Assembly (NCBI RefSeq): GCF_019449275.2 | Contig: NZ_JAHZQZ020000018.1 | Location: 186,001 to 250,000 of the forward strand | Direction of reading: 5' to 3' | From: Microbacterium sp. HD4P20 | Lineage (GTDB): Bacteria > Actinomycetota > Actinomycetes > Actinomycetales > Microbacteriaceae | Length of the DNA: 64,000 nucleotides | Part shown: in pieces, positions 55,293 to 64,000 of the stretch | Layout of the letters: the number at the start of each line of letters is the position of its first letter | Position numbering within the stretch: the stretch's first letter is position 1 | Program-made: the position numbers and the translations under genes | Notes under the pieces: model-generated | Databases searched by the model: none | What the model was told of the DNA's origin: nothing | The model's input: the letters and a program-made list of their open reading frames with translations, nothing else

Positions 55293-55985
55293 ATGATGAG
55301 ATCTCCGGAATCCCCCGATGACGGCGCCGAGCAGCCGGCCGATGTCGCCGCGATGCTCGACCTCATCCGCTCCGAACAGGACCGGATGAGCAGGCGGCTC
55401 GCCGCCGGAGTGCCCGCCATCCTGCTCGCGTGGGGGATCGCGTGGTTCGTCGGGTTCCTGCTGCTGTGGCTCATCGACGGCGCGCGGCCCGTGGTCGCGA
55501 TTCCCGTGGCCGTGGCGGCCAGCGCGTTCGCGCTGCTCATGACCGGTGCCATCGTGGTCAGCGCGGTCATGGGCGCCCGCATGGGCCGCGGCATCCGTCC
55601 CGCACCGGGCGCGGCATGGACGGGCACGGTGTACGGCCTGACGTGGCCGGTCGGCTTCCTGGCGATCCTGGCGCTCGGGCGGGCGCTGATCGTGAACGGG
55701 ATGGCGCCCGAGCTGTCGAGCATCTACTACCCGACGGCCTCGACGATCTTCGTCGGGATCATGTACGTGCTGGCGGGCGCGATCTGGCGCAATTGGCAGT
55801 CCATCGCCATGGGCGGCTGGTTCATCGTCGTCGCCGCGATCGCACCGTTCTTCGGGTACCCCACTCACTACCTGGTGTTCGCGATCGCCGCCGGCGGAGT
55901 CTTCCTCTTGGGCGCCCTCGTGGCATGGCTGTGGCAGCGCGAGAGCGGGCGTCGTCCGGTCGTCGCCGAGGACATCGATGAGTGA
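55293..55985 (+). CDS. Polytopic membrane protein of the ABC exporter operon
   Basis: A 230-residue protein: acidic cytoplasmic N-terminus (about 1-38) with LIRSEQDRMSRRL, then about six hydrophobic segments. Pfam-type assignment is not clear. It is first in a four-gene operon and overlaps the regulator gene by 8 bp, so it may be the regulated target or a sensing partner. GGAG lies just upstream of twin ATGs (55293, 55296). Confidence 0.7.
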   Translation: MMRSPESPDDGAEQPADVAAMLDLIRSEQDRMSRRLAAGVPAILLAWGIAWFVGFLLLWLIDGARPVVAIPVAVAASAFALLMTGAIVVSAVMGARMGRGIRPAPGAAWTGTVYGLTWPVGFLAILALGRALIVNGMAPELSSIYYPTASTIFVGIMYVLAGAIWRNWQSIAMGGWFIVVAAIAPFFGYPTHYLVFAIAAGGVFLLGALVAWLWQRESGRRPVVAEDIDE

Positions 55986-56274
55986 GCTCGACCCCGTCAT
56001 CCACGCCGCGGCGCGGCTGCGAATCACGGCGGCGCTCGCGACGCTGCACGTGGACGAGAGCATCACCTTCCCGCGTCTTCAGGAGTTGCTGGGAATGACC
56101 GCGGGAAACCTCTCGACCCATGTGCGCAAGCTCGAGGAGGCTGGCTACGTCGCCGTCGAGAAGACGCACCGAGGCCGCACCCCGACCACCTACCTGTCAC
56201 TCACCAAGCAGGGACGACGTGCCTTCGAGGACTACGTCGAGACCCTCCGATCCGTTCTGGGAGAACAACCATGA
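55978..56274 (+). CDS. Winged-helix transcriptional regulator
   Basis: A 98-residue single-domain winged-helix protein. ITFPRLQELLGMTAGNLSTHVRKLEEAG is the helix-turn-helix (landmarks; recognition helix in NLSTHVRKL), then the wing VAVEKTHRGRTPTTYLSLT. It resembles the small regulators co-encoded with ABC transporters. Likely binds the palindrome at 55149-55167. It overlaps both neighbours. Confidence 0.88.
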   Translation: MSELDPVIHAAARLRITAALATLHVDESITFPRLQELLGMTAGNLSTHVRKLEEAGYVAVEKTHRGRTPTTYLSLTKQGRRAFEDYVETLRSVLGEQP

Positions 56275-57185
56275 CCCTTGCCGAGTTCGACCACGTCACG
56301 CGGCGCTACGGCGACGTCGTGGCGGTCGATGACATCTCGCTCACCATCGACGCCGGCACCCTCGTGGGCCTCTTGGGGCCCAACGGCGCCGGCAAGACGA
56401 CGCTGCTCTCGTTGCTGCAGGGCCTGCGCCGGCCGTCCGCCGGTACGGTGACCCTCTTCGGCGGAAGCCCGCAGGATCCCCGGCGCCGTACGATGCTCGG
56501 GACCACGCCGCAGGAGACGGCCCTGCCCGAGACTCTGCGTGTGGGCGAGGTCATCGATTACGTCGGCGGTCACTTCGCCGATCGCGTGCCCACGGGTGAG
56601 CTCGCGGAGGAGTTCGGCCTCGCCGAGATGCTCCGTCGTCAGTGCGGCGCGCTGTCGGGCGGGCAGAAGCGGCGCCTGGCCGTCGCGCTCGCCTTCGTCG
56701 GCCGCCCGCGGCTCGTGCTCCTGGACGAACCCACCACGGGGCTCGACGTCGACGCGCGACGAACGCTGTGGGCGGCCATCCGGCGCCAGCACGAGGCCGG
56801 TGCCACCGTCGTCATCACCAGCCACTACCTCGAAGAGATCGAGGCGCTCGCCCAGCGCGTGATCGTGGTCGGCGAGGGCAGGATGCTCGCCGACGACACG
56901 GTCGCCCGCGTGGTGGCGCGCGTCGGGGTCGGACGCGTCCAGCTCTCCAGCTCCGAGCCCGAGCGCATCGCGCAGCTGGCGAGCGTCGTCAAGCACGAAC
57001 GGTTCGAGGGGCGTGAGATCTTCACGGTCACCGACGCCGACGCCTTCGTGCGCGAGCTGGTCGGATCCGGGCTGGCGTTCCGCAACCTCACCGTGCGCGG
57101 CGCGACGCTCGAAGAGGCCTTCCTCGCGCTGACCGAATCCCGTGTCGCGGACGAATCCCACCGAAAGGCCGGCAAGGCAGCATGA
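56271..57185 (+). CDS. ABC exporter, ATPase
   Basis: A 304-residue ATPase of the DrrA/CcmA type: Walker A GPNGAGKT, signature SGGQKRRLAVA, Walker B LVLLDEPTTGLD, H-loop TSHY. About 80 C-terminal residues follow the domain, ending EEAFLALTESR, the usual DUF4162-like tail. ATGA overlap with the regulator and with the permease. Exporter substrate unknown (drug, lipid or peptide). Confidence 0.93.
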   Translation: MTLAEFDHVTRRYGDVVAVDDISLTIDAGTLVGLLGPNGAGKTTLLSLLQGLRRPSAGTVTLFGGSPQDPRRRTMLGTTPQETALPETLRVGEVIDYVGGHFADRVPTGELAEEFGLAEMLRRQCGALSGGQKRRLAVALAFVGRPRLVLLDEPTTGLDVDARRTLWAAIRRQHEAGATVVITSHYLEEIEALAQRVIVVGEGRMLADDTVARVVARVGVGRVQLSSSEPERIAQLASVVKHERFEGREIFTVTDADAFVRELVGSGLAFRNLTVRGATLEEAFLALTESRVADESHRKAGKAA

Positions 57186-57958
57186 CCACCATCACAGCAC
57201 GGCCCGTCTCGACGGCCCGGCTCACCTTCCTGCACGCCAAATACGTGTTGATCGAGACGCTCCGGGTACCCATCGCGGTGATCGGCACCCTGGTCTTCCC
57301 CGCGCTCGCCCTCCTGTTCTTCGTCGTGCCGCAGCGCGTCGTCGCCGACAACCCCGAGTTCGCGACACAGGCGGTGATCTCGCTCTCGGTCTTCGCCGTG
57401 ATGTCGAACGCTCTCTTCTCGTTCGGCCTGAACATCTCCGAGAGTCGCGAGAAGCCGTGGGATCCGTACCTGCGGACGCTGCCGGCTCCGGGCACCGCGC
57501 GCGTGCTGGCGCAGATCCTCTCCACCGGTGTGCTGGGGCTCATCGCGATCGTTCCGGTCATCGTGGTGGGCGGCCTGCTCACCGCGGCTGAGGCATCCCC
57601 CGCTCGCCTCCTGGCAGGCCTGCTCGCTCTCACCGTCGCCTCGCTCCCCTTCATGCTCATCGGCAGTGCGATCGGCTATGCGCTGCCCTTCAAGGCAGCG
57701 ATCGCGGTTGTACAGATCGTGATGTTCTCGCTCGCCTTCATCGGCGGATTGTTCCTGCCGCCGGCGATGTTCGCGCCGTGGCTGGACGCCATTTCGCGCT
57801 TCACTCCGTCGCGCGAGGCTCGCGAGTTCGTGATCTGGGCGGTCCAGGGCGGACCGCTGGAGTGGTGGGTGTGGGTCGGAATCGTGGTGTGGACGGTCGC
57901 GTCCTTCGCGCTCGCGGTCACGCTGTTCCGGCGCGATCAGGGCCGCCGCTTCCGCTGA
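57182..57958 (+). CDS. ABC exporter, permease (ABC-2 type)
   Basis: A 258-residue ABC-2 membrane protein with six hydrophobic segments. The family-typical order is visible: helix 1 near residues 27-45, the SREKPWDPYLRTLPAPG loop, and the FIGGLFLPPAMFAPWLDAISRFTPSREAREF segment (landmarks) before the last helix. Pairs with the preceding ATPase. Confidence 0.9.
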   Translation: MTTITARPVSTARLTFLHAKYVLIETLRVPIAVIGTLVFPALALLFFVVPQRVVADNPEFATQAVISLSVFAVMSNALFSFGLNISESREKPWDPYLRTLPAPGTARVLAQILSTGVLGLIAIVPVIVVGGLLTAAEASPARLLAGLLALTVASLPFMLIGSAIGYALPFKAAIAVVQIVMFSLAFIGGLFLPPAMFAPWLDAISRFTPSREAREFVIWAVQGGPLEWWVWVGIVVWTVASFALAVTLFRRDQGRRFR

Positions 57959-57969
57959 CGCTCCTCACC

Positions 57970-58040
57970 AGATCAGGTGATTTCGCCGGCGTAGGACGTT
58001 TCGGCCGGATTCGTCCTACCGTGGTGAAATCACCTGATCT
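57970..58040. repeat. 71-bp nested palindrome
   Basis: Perfect 15-bp outer arms AGATCAGGTGATTTC / GAAATCACCTGATCT enclose a second inverted repeat, GTAGGAC (57991) with GTCCTAC (58013-58019), around TTTCGGCCGGATT. It starts 12 bp after the permease stop, between two genes of the same direction. The core AGGACGTTTCGGC is shared with the palindrome at 5429-5504. Confidence 0.85.
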
Positions 58041-58067
58041 CGCTGCGGGACGTGGCGGCGCTCGTAG

Positions 58068-58913
<846 letters not shown>

Positions 58914-58930
58914 CGGAGGGACCGGATGCC

Positions 58931-60841
58931 ATGAACCCCCGCCTCGCGGAAGCGACCAGCCCGTATCTGAGAGCCCACGCGGGCAATCCGGTCGCGTGGT
59001 TCCCGTGGGGCGAGGAGGCGTTCGCACAGGCGCGCGCCCGTGATGTTCCGGTCATGGTGTCGATCGGGTACTCGACGTGTCACTGGTGCCACGTGATGGC
59101 GCGCGAGTCGTTCGAGGATGCCGACACCGCGGCCGACCTCGACGCCGGCTTCGTGGCCGTCAAGGTCGACCGTGAGGAGCATCCCGAGGTCGACGCCGCC
59201 TACATGGCCGCGGCCTCCGCATTCTCGCCGAGCCTCGGCTGGCCCCTCACCGTCTTCGTGACGCCGCAGGGGCGCCCGTTCTACGCCGGCACCTACTATC
59301 CGCCAGAGCCGCGGGCGGGGATGCCCTCGTTCCGCCAGGTGCTCGCGGCGGTGCGCGAGGCCTGGACCGAGCGCCGGGACCAGATCGACGGGACTGCGGA
59401 TGCCGTCGCCGACGCACTCGCCGACGTCCGCGGTGCGACCGGCTCCGGGAGTCCCGATTCCGACAGAGCCGATGCGCTGACAGCAGCCGAGGTCGCCGAG
59501 GCCGCGCGCACGCTCGCCGGGCGGGAGGATCCCCGGTACGGCGGCTTCGGCGATCCTGAGTCGGCCGCGCCGAAGTTCCCGGTCGCCACGGCGCTGAGGT
59601 TCCTGCAGACGCGGCTGGTGCGCGAGGCGGCGGCCGAGGCGTCCGCCGTCGCCGACCGGGCCCTGGCCGCCATGTCGGCCTCGCCGCTGCGCGACCCCGT
59701 CGAGGGCGGGTTCTTCCGCTACGCGACGCGCCCGGACTGGACGGTGCCGCACTACGAGCGCATGCTCACCGACAACGCCCAGTTGCTCGATGTGGCGACG
59801 GACGCGGGAGCCGGCGACATCGCCCGCGGTGTCGCGGCGTTCCTCATCGACGTGCTGCAGCAGCCCAACGGCGGCTTCGGTGCCGCGCAGGACTCCGAGT
59901 CATGGATCGGCGGGGAACGGAGCGAAGGCGGATACTACGCGCGGGATGCGGCGGGCCGTGCCGACCTGAAGCCCCCGGCGGTCGACGGCAAGGTCGTGAC
60001 GGGCTGGAACGGGCTGGCGATCGGCGCCCTCGCCCGCGCCGGCGCGCGCTACGTCCAGGAGAGCTGGCTGGAGTCCGCCCGGTGGGCGGCCGACGCGGTG
60101 CTCGAGACCAATACGACGCCCGACGGACGCCTGCTGCGGGCCTCCCTCGACGAGATCCCTTCGGCGGCCGCTGCGACGCCCGCCGACTACGGGCAGTTCG
60201 CGGCGGGGCTGGCCGCACTCGCGGTTGCCACCGGAGAAGTGGCCTACGCGGTGCGGGCGCGAGAGCTGGTCAATGCGTGCGTGAATGACGACGGCGTGGT
60301 GGCGGTGCCCGGCGGCGGCGATCCGGTCCTCGCGGCCCAGGGCATCGGGGCGCCGGATGCTGCGTCCGACGGCGACGAGCCCTCAGGCCGGGCCGCGCTC
60401 GCCGAGGCCGCTGTGGCACTGTGGCTGCTCGGGGCCGGCGACCGCTACCGTGCCATCGCCGAGCGCGTCGTCTCGCCCCACGTGCGGGCCGCGCTCGCGC
60501 AGCCCCTCGCATACGGGGCACTGCTGCGGGTGGCGGCGACGCTTGCCACGCCGCCGCGGCAGGTCGTGATCGTGCTGCCGGATCCGGAGCCGGCGGTCGC
60601 GGGCGGAGCAGAATCGGCGGCGCCGGGTGCCGCGCGCGGTACGGGTCTCGTGTCGGCGGGCCGTGGCATCCCTTCCGATCTCTTCATCGTGCTCACGCAG
60701 CGCCTCGCGGGCGCGTGGAGCGACGCGGGGTTCGCGCTGCTTGCCGAGAAGACCACGCGCGACGGGTTGCCGACGGCGTACGACTGCCGTGACTTCGCGT
60801 GCCGGCTGCCGGTGACCGATCCCACCGCACTCGGGGGCTGA
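58931..60841 (+). CDS. DUF255 thioredoxin-fold protein (YyaL/SSP411-like)
   Basis: A 636-residue protein. The N-terminal thioredoxin-like domain has [10 protein letters not shown] (C50, C53) and the opening [21 protein letters not shown] (first residues), both signatures of the family. The rest is an all-helical toroid resembling six-hairpin glycosidases ([29 protein letters not shown]). Function is unsettled. It begins 17 bp after the aldo-keto reductase gene. Confidence 0.92.
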   Translation: MNPRLAEATSPYLRAHAGNPVAWFPWGEEAFAQARARDVPVMVSIGYSTCHWCHVMARESFEDADTAADLDAGFVAVKVDREEHPEVDAAYMAAASAFSPSLGWPLTVFVTPQGRPFYAGTYYPPEPRAGMPSFRQVLAAVREAWTERRDQIDGTADAVADALADVRGATGSGSPDSDRADALTAAEVAEAARTLAGREDPRYGGFGDPESAAPKFPVATALRFLQTRLVREAAAEASAVADRALAAMSASPLRDPVEGGFFRYATRPDWTVPHYERMLTDNAQLLDVATDAGAGDIARGVAAFLIDVLQQPNGGFGAAQDSESWIGGERSEGGYYARDAAGRADLKPPAVDGKVVTGWNGLAIGALARAGARYVQESWLESARWAADAVLETNTTPDGRLLRASLDEIPSAAAATPADYGQFAAGLAALAVATGEVAYAVRARELVNACVNDDGVVAVPGGGDPVLAAQGIGAPDAASDGDEPSGRAALAEAAVALWLLGAGDRYRAIAERVVSPHVRAALAQPLAYGALLRVAATLATPPRQVVIVLPDPEPAVAGGAESAAPGAARGTGLVSAGRGIPSDLFIVLTQRLAGAWSDAGFALLAEKTTRDGLPTAYDCRDFACRLPVTDPTALGG

Positions 60842-60844
60842 AAC

Positions 60845-62569
60845 TCAGATCCAGGTGGGCAGCCAGTTGTGCAGCCGCCAGAAGTCGTACGGCACTGTCA
60901 TCGCCGAGATCACCGGGTACCAGAACGCCGCCAGCAGCAGCGCCACCCCGAGGAACACCAGCACGAGGCGCTGCCCGGTGTGCCGGCGATCATCGTCGGC
61001 ACTGCCGGATGCCGCGATCCGCTGCAGCGCGAACGTCAGTGCGAGGAGCAGGAACGGCAGCATCAGCACCGTGTAGAACTGGAACACCGTGCGCTCGGGG
61101 AAGAAGAGCCAGGGTACGTAGGTCACGACGATCCCCGTGAGCACGAAGGCGTGGCGCCAATCGCGCGCGACCACGAAGCGGTACGCCAGGTACAGCACCG
61201 CGGCCACCCCGGCGTACCAGACCAGGGGATTGGGGATGCTCGACACCACCTGCGAGCAGCCGCTCGCCGCGGTGCAGCCGTCGACCCCGAGCGCGTCGTG
61301 GTGGTAGTACATGCCGGTCGGTCGCACCAGCAGCGGCCACTGCCACGCCGGACTGGCATAGGTGTGGCCCGACGTGATGCCCGCGGCGGAGTTGTACATG
61401 GTGACGTGGAACTGCCACAGGCTCTGCAGCGGCAACGGCACCCACGAGAACAGCCCGGTCGCAGGGTTCGCGTCGGCGACGTGGCGATCGTAGCCGCCGT
61501 CGGTCACGAGCCACCCGGTCCACGAGGCGAGGTAGACCACCGTGGCGATCGGGACGAGGAGGACGAAGCTCACTGCGCCCTGACGCAGGGCGTCTGTCGG
61601 CCAGAGCGCCACGCCCGCCCGGCGGCGGGCGAGTGCGTCGGTCACGACGAGGTAGACGCCCAATCCCGCGAGCACCCACACGCCCGACCACTTGACTGCG
61701 CACGCGGCACCGAGGGCCGCGCCGGCGGCGAGGATCCACGGCCGGTTCCACAGCAGCGGACCCCAGCTGGCTGTTGAGGAGAGCGGGGGCGTGTCGCCTT
61801 CGACCCGGGCGGCGACCGACTCGGCGATGCGCGCCATGGTGCGTTCCCGGTCGACCAGCACGAACAGGAACGCGAGCAGCACGAAGAAGGTGAGTGACGT
61901 GTCCAGCAGCGCCACGCGGCTCATCGAGATGGCCAGTCCGTCGACCGCCATGAGCAGCCCCGCCACGACGGCGAAGGTGGTGGAGCGGGTGAGGCGGCGC
62001 GCGATCAGCATGAGCAGCAGCACGGCCGCCGTGCCGAGGAGCGCCGTCGTGATGCGCCATCCCCACCCCGAACCCGGGCCGAACGCGAGCATGCCCAGGG
62101 CGATGATCCACTTGCCGAGCGGCGGATGGATCACGAACGTGGGGTCGGTCGAGAAGACGCCGACGTCTCCGGACAGGAAGCTCGCGTTGCCGTCCTCCGG
62201 CCAGGACCCCTCGTAACCCAGCTGCAGCATCGTCCAGGCGTCTTTGACGTAGTACGTCTCGTCGAACTGGTTCATCAGGTCGTGCGCGGCGCCGAGGTTC
62301 CACAGGCGCGCCACGGCGGCGAGGACGACGACGAGAGCCGGGCCCAGCCACCGGTACAGCCGCTGTGCGCGAACGTCGCTGTTCACATGTCGCGAGAACC
62401 GGTCATACAGGCTGGGCCGTGCCGGCCGGCGGGCCGGCCGGGGGAGGAGCGGTGCGGCAGGCTGGGCGGCGCTGTCCTGGTCGGCGCTGTCCTGGACGGC
62501 ACTGTCCTGGACGGCAGCTGGCTGATCGGCAGTCGGCTGATCGACAGCGGGCCGAGGGGCGTCCGTCAC
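60845..62569 (-). CDS. pmt: Protein O-mannosyltransferase (PMT family)
   Basis: A 574-residue polytopic enzyme transferring mannose from polyprenyl phosphate to secreted proteins. The Asp-Glu catalytic pair is D103-E104 in FDETYYVKDA, followed by about nine more membrane segments and VHPP-like HPPLGKW in the first loop. The 40-residue N-terminal tail contains tandem pentads (DQPTA, DQPAA, VQDSA, VQDSA, DQDSA, AQPAA). The start is GTG at 62569 with TAGACT 7 nt upstream; it diverges from rsmI, 23 bp apart. Confidence 0.92.
   Translation of the reverse strand: MTDAPRPAVDQPTADQPAAVQDSAVQDSADQDSAAQPAAPLLPRPARRPARPSLYDRFSRHVNSDVRAQRLYRWLGPALVVVLAAVARLWNLGAAHDLMNQFDETYYVKDAWTMLQLGYEGSWPEDGNASFLSGDVGVFSTDPTFVIHPPLGKWIIALGMLAFGPGSGWGWRITTALLGTAAVLLLMLIARRLTRSTTFAVVAGLLMAVDGLAISMSRVALLDTSLTFFVLLAFLFVLVDRERTMARIAESVAARVEGDTPPLSSTASWGPLLWNRPWILAAGAALGAACAVKWSGVWVLAGLGVYLVVTDALARRRAGVALWPTDALRQGAVSFVLLVPIATVVYLASWTGWLVTDGGYDRHVADANPATGLFSWVPLPLQSLWQFHVTMYNSAAGITSGHTYASPAWQWPLLVRPTGMYYHHDALGVDGCTAASGCSQVVSSIPNPLVWYAGVAAVLYLAYRFVVARDWRHAFVLTGIVVTYVPWLFFPERTVFQFYTVLMLPFLLLALTFALQRIAASGSADDDRRHTGQRLVLVFLGVALLLAAFWYPVISAMTVPYDFWRLHNWLPTWI
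62468..62512 (-). repeat. Three 15-bp tandem repeats in the mannosyltransferase gene
   Basis: Plus-strand units GGCGCTGTCCTGGTC, GGCGCTGTCCTGGAC and GGCACTGTCCTGGAC encode DQDSA, VQDSA and VQDSA on the minus strand. On the coding strand the unit (GACCAGGACAGCGCC) differs by two bases from the DUF1684 repeat at 23650-23709. Confidence 0.9.
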
Positions 62570-62576
62570 CCGGCCA

Positions 62577-62586
62577 AGTCTAGGCT
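62577..62586. promoter_or_regulatory. Overlapping divergent -10 elements for pmt and rsmI
   Basis: AGTCTAGGCT contains TAGACT on the minus strand (62577-62582; 7 nt from the pmt GTG) and TAGGCT on the plus strand (62581-62586; 6 nt from the rsmI GTG). The two hexamers share the TA at 62581-62582, giving a symmetric two-way leaderless promoter within 27 bp. Confidence 0.65.
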
Positions 62587-62592
62587 GAGGGC

Positions 62593-63411
62593 GTGATCAT
62601 CCTCGCGGCGACGCCGATCGGAAATCTCGGGGATGCCTCGCGCCGCCTCGTCGAGGCGCTCGAGCAGGCGACGACCGTCGCCGCGGAGGACACGCGCACG
62701 ACGCAGCGTCTGCTGGCGGCACTCGGAGTGGCGAACCGCCCGCGGCTCATCGCGCTGCACGATCACAACGAGAAGGACCGCGCCCCCGAGCTCGTCGAGT
62801 TGGCGCGGACGCAGGACGTGCTGGTGCTCAGCGATGCGGGCATGCCGACGGTGAGCGACCCCGGCTACGGTGTCGTGGCGGCCGCGGCGGCCGCGGGCGT
62901 CGAGGTCACCGCGATCCCCGGGCCGAGCGCGGTCGTCACTGCGCTCGCGGTGTCGGGGCTTCCCACCGACCGCTTCACGTTCGAGGGCTTCGTGCCGCGC
63001 AAGCACGGCGAGCGCATGGGAGCGCTTCGCCTGCTCGCCGCCGAGCCGCGCACCATGGTGTTCTTCGAGGCGCCGACACGCGTCGCAGCGACGCTCGTCG
63101 ACATGGCGACCGCGTTCGGCGCCGACCGGCGCGGTGCCGTGTGCCGTGAGCTCACGAAGCTGCACGAGCAGGTCGTGCGCGGCACGCTGGCCGAGCTGGC
63201 GACGTGGGCCGAGGGCGGCGTGCGCGGCGAAGTCGTGGTCGTCGTGGAGGGCGGCGCGGCGCGCGAGGTGCCGTTGGCCGACGCGGTCGCGCAGGTGCGG
63301 GCACTCGTCGGCGACGGCGTGCGGCGCAAGGATGCCGCGGCAGAGGTGTCGGGTCTCACCGGCCATTCCAGCCGCGAGCTCTACCAGGCCTCGCTGTCGG
63401 GTCCGGCATAG
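62593..63411 (+). CDS. rsmI: 16S rRNA (cytidine-2'-O)-methyltransferase RsmI
   Basis: A 272-residue tetrapyrrole-methylase-fold enzyme that methylates C1402 of 16S rRNA. Marks are the opening IILAATPIGNLGDASRR, AAEDTRTTQRLL, LHDHNE, LSDAGMPTVSDPGY (SAM-binding glycine loop), AIPGPSAVVTAL and FEGFVPRK. The GTG at 62593 is the family start. Confidence 0.97.
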   Translation: MIILAATPIGNLGDASRRLVEALEQATTVAAEDTRTTQRLLAALGVANRPRLIALHDHNEKDRAPELVELARTQDVLVLSDAGMPTVSDPGYGVVAAAAAAGVEVTAIPGPSAVVTALAVSGLPTDRFTFEGFVPRKHGERMGALRLLAAEPRTMVFFEAPTRVAATLVDMATAFGADRRGAVCRELTKLHEQVVRGTLAELATWAEGGVRGEVVVVVEGGAAREVPLADAVAQVRALVGDGVRRKDAAAEVSGLTGHSSRELYQASLSGPA

Positions 63412-63422
63412 CGGTCCTTGTG

Positions 63423-64000
63423 CTACTTGACCTTCTTCAGCCGATGGAGCGCCTTGTCGACGAGCTTGGTGGCGGCCTTCACGTCGGCGGCCGTCGCCGT
63501 CGAGCCGGCGAGCACGACGTCGCCTACCGCGACCGCTTCGTCGAGGCGTGCCAGCGAGGCATCCGTGTACCGATCGCGGTCGACGGATGCCGCGGCGGCG
63601 AGCGCCTGCTCCAGTGACGTCGTATCGGCTTTTTCCCCGCCGAGGGAGGCCTCGTCGATGAGGCGCACGTCGTCGAGAACCCCCCAGGCACCGGCCGCGA
63701 GCGAGAACTCGGCCGAGATCTCGACCACACCGTCTGCGCCGACCACGATGCCGGGCACCTGGGCGGTGTGGAAGTCGTTCCACACCGTGAGTTCCACCGG
63801 CGCACTCCACGAGCCCGCCGATGTGGTGGCCCGCAGCGACCGGGTGTCGGTGGCCGGACTGTTCGTGCCCTGCGTGGTCGCCCGCAGAACGTACGTGCCG
63901 GCGGGGACGCCGGTCACCGTCTGCGACGCCGTCGCCTCATAAGCCGACCCGTTCCAGAACGTCACGGCATGGTCGCCCGCGTAGGCGTCGGCGGTCTGCT
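63423..64000 (-). CDS. Secreted carbohydrate-active protein, C-terminal fragment
   Basis: The last 192 residues of a gene whose start lies right of the window. Residues up to about 120 form a beta-sandwich resembling the carbohydrate-binding module at the end of beta-1,4-galactanases (GH53): YAGDHAVTFWNGSAY, SQTVTGVPAGTYVLRATTQG, GAWGVLDDVRLI. A helical FIVAR-type segment follows (DTTSLEQALAAAASVDRDRYT, in part; LVDKALHRLKKVK), often found in secreted glycosidases as a cell-surface or spacer repeat. The catalytic domain is not visible, so the GH53 link is inference. Confidence 0.7.
   Translation of the reverse strand, partial: QTADAYAGDHAVTFWNGSAYEATASQTVTGVPAGTYVLRATTQGTNSPATDTRSLRATTSAGSWSAPVELTVWNDFHTAQVPGIVVGADGVVEISAEFSLAAGAWGVLDDVRLIDEASLGGEKADTTSLEQALAAAASVDRDRYTDASLARLDEAVAVGDVVLAGSTATAADVKAATKLVDKALHRLKKVK

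Noticed and set aside
51024..56066. Extension of hrpA to a 1680-residue protein
   Set aside because: The extra N-terminal 360 residues are low-complexity and run opposite the ABC exporter operon; HrpA homology begins at the ATG at 54983.

Overview
The window is a contiguous piece of a high-GC actinobacterial chromosome. Codon use, the class Ib ribonucleotide reductase operon with NrdR-like boxes, HspR/HAIR heat-shock control, Tat and lipoprotein signal peptides, and very many leaderless gene starts all fit Microbacteriaceae, most likely a Microbacterium-like genus. That assignment is an inference from gene content and style, as no rRNA gene is present. I saw no tRNA, rRNA, intact insertion sequence, prophage or CRISPR array.

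Left part (1-13 kb): the tail of a TetR regulator faces a DHA2-type MFS exporter with two matching palindromes at its promoter. Next come an HD-domain hydrolase, histidine degradation genes (hutU, hutI and, on the other strand, an arginase-fold enzyme that could be the formiminoglutamase), sixA, a gamma-glutamylcyclotransferase-like gene, a DUF445 membrane protein, an ABM-fold protein, an acyl-CoA dehydrogenase-like flavoprotein, a small conserved protein, a Tat-exported intradiol dioxygenase-like lipoprotein and a second MFS carrier.

Middle (13-31 kb): nrdHIEF lies behind a 400-bp regulatory region with two NrdR boxes spaced exactly 32 bp. Then follow an rRNA methyltransferase-like gene, a ClpC-like unfoldase under two HAIR operators, DUF72 and DUF1684 genes, a five-gene oligopeptide/nickel-type ABC importer, and two overlapping luciferase-like flavoenzymes on the same strand. 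The first importer permease has no normal start codon where its conserved N-terminus begins.

31-46 kb: a secreted endonuclease/phosphatase-fold protein, a methyltransferase with its core deleted, an ArfB-type ribosome rescue factor, a TIGR01777 epimerase, a lower-GC DUF305 gene flanked by two copies of a palindromic repeat, an ATP-dependent DNA ligase overlapping a sirtuin, and two complete sugar ABC importers of the XylFGH type in one direction downstream of a single ROK regulator.

46-64 kb: the broken 3' end of an MFS gene, a NYN-LOTUS protein, a Gfo/Idh/MocA oxidoreductase, O-acetylhomoserine sulfhydrylase, a quinone oxidoreductase, a full-length HrpA helicase, a four-gene regulator/ABC exporter operon with a palindromic operator, an aldo-keto reductase, a DUF255 thioredoxin-fold protein, a protein O-mannosyltransferase divergent from rsmI, and the C-terminal end of a secreted glycoside-hydrolase-like protein.

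The main unusual signals are: a family of long imperfect palindromes in intergenic gaps (three copies share one 17-bp arm; two others share a 13-bp core); a 15-bp repeat unit shared by two unrelated genes; the non-canonical permease start; about 20 genes with an -10-like hexamer 6-8 nt before the start codon; and a divergent gene pair whose two -10 boxes overlap. None amounts to a clear new defence or biosynthetic system; the repeat families are the best candidates for something undescribed.
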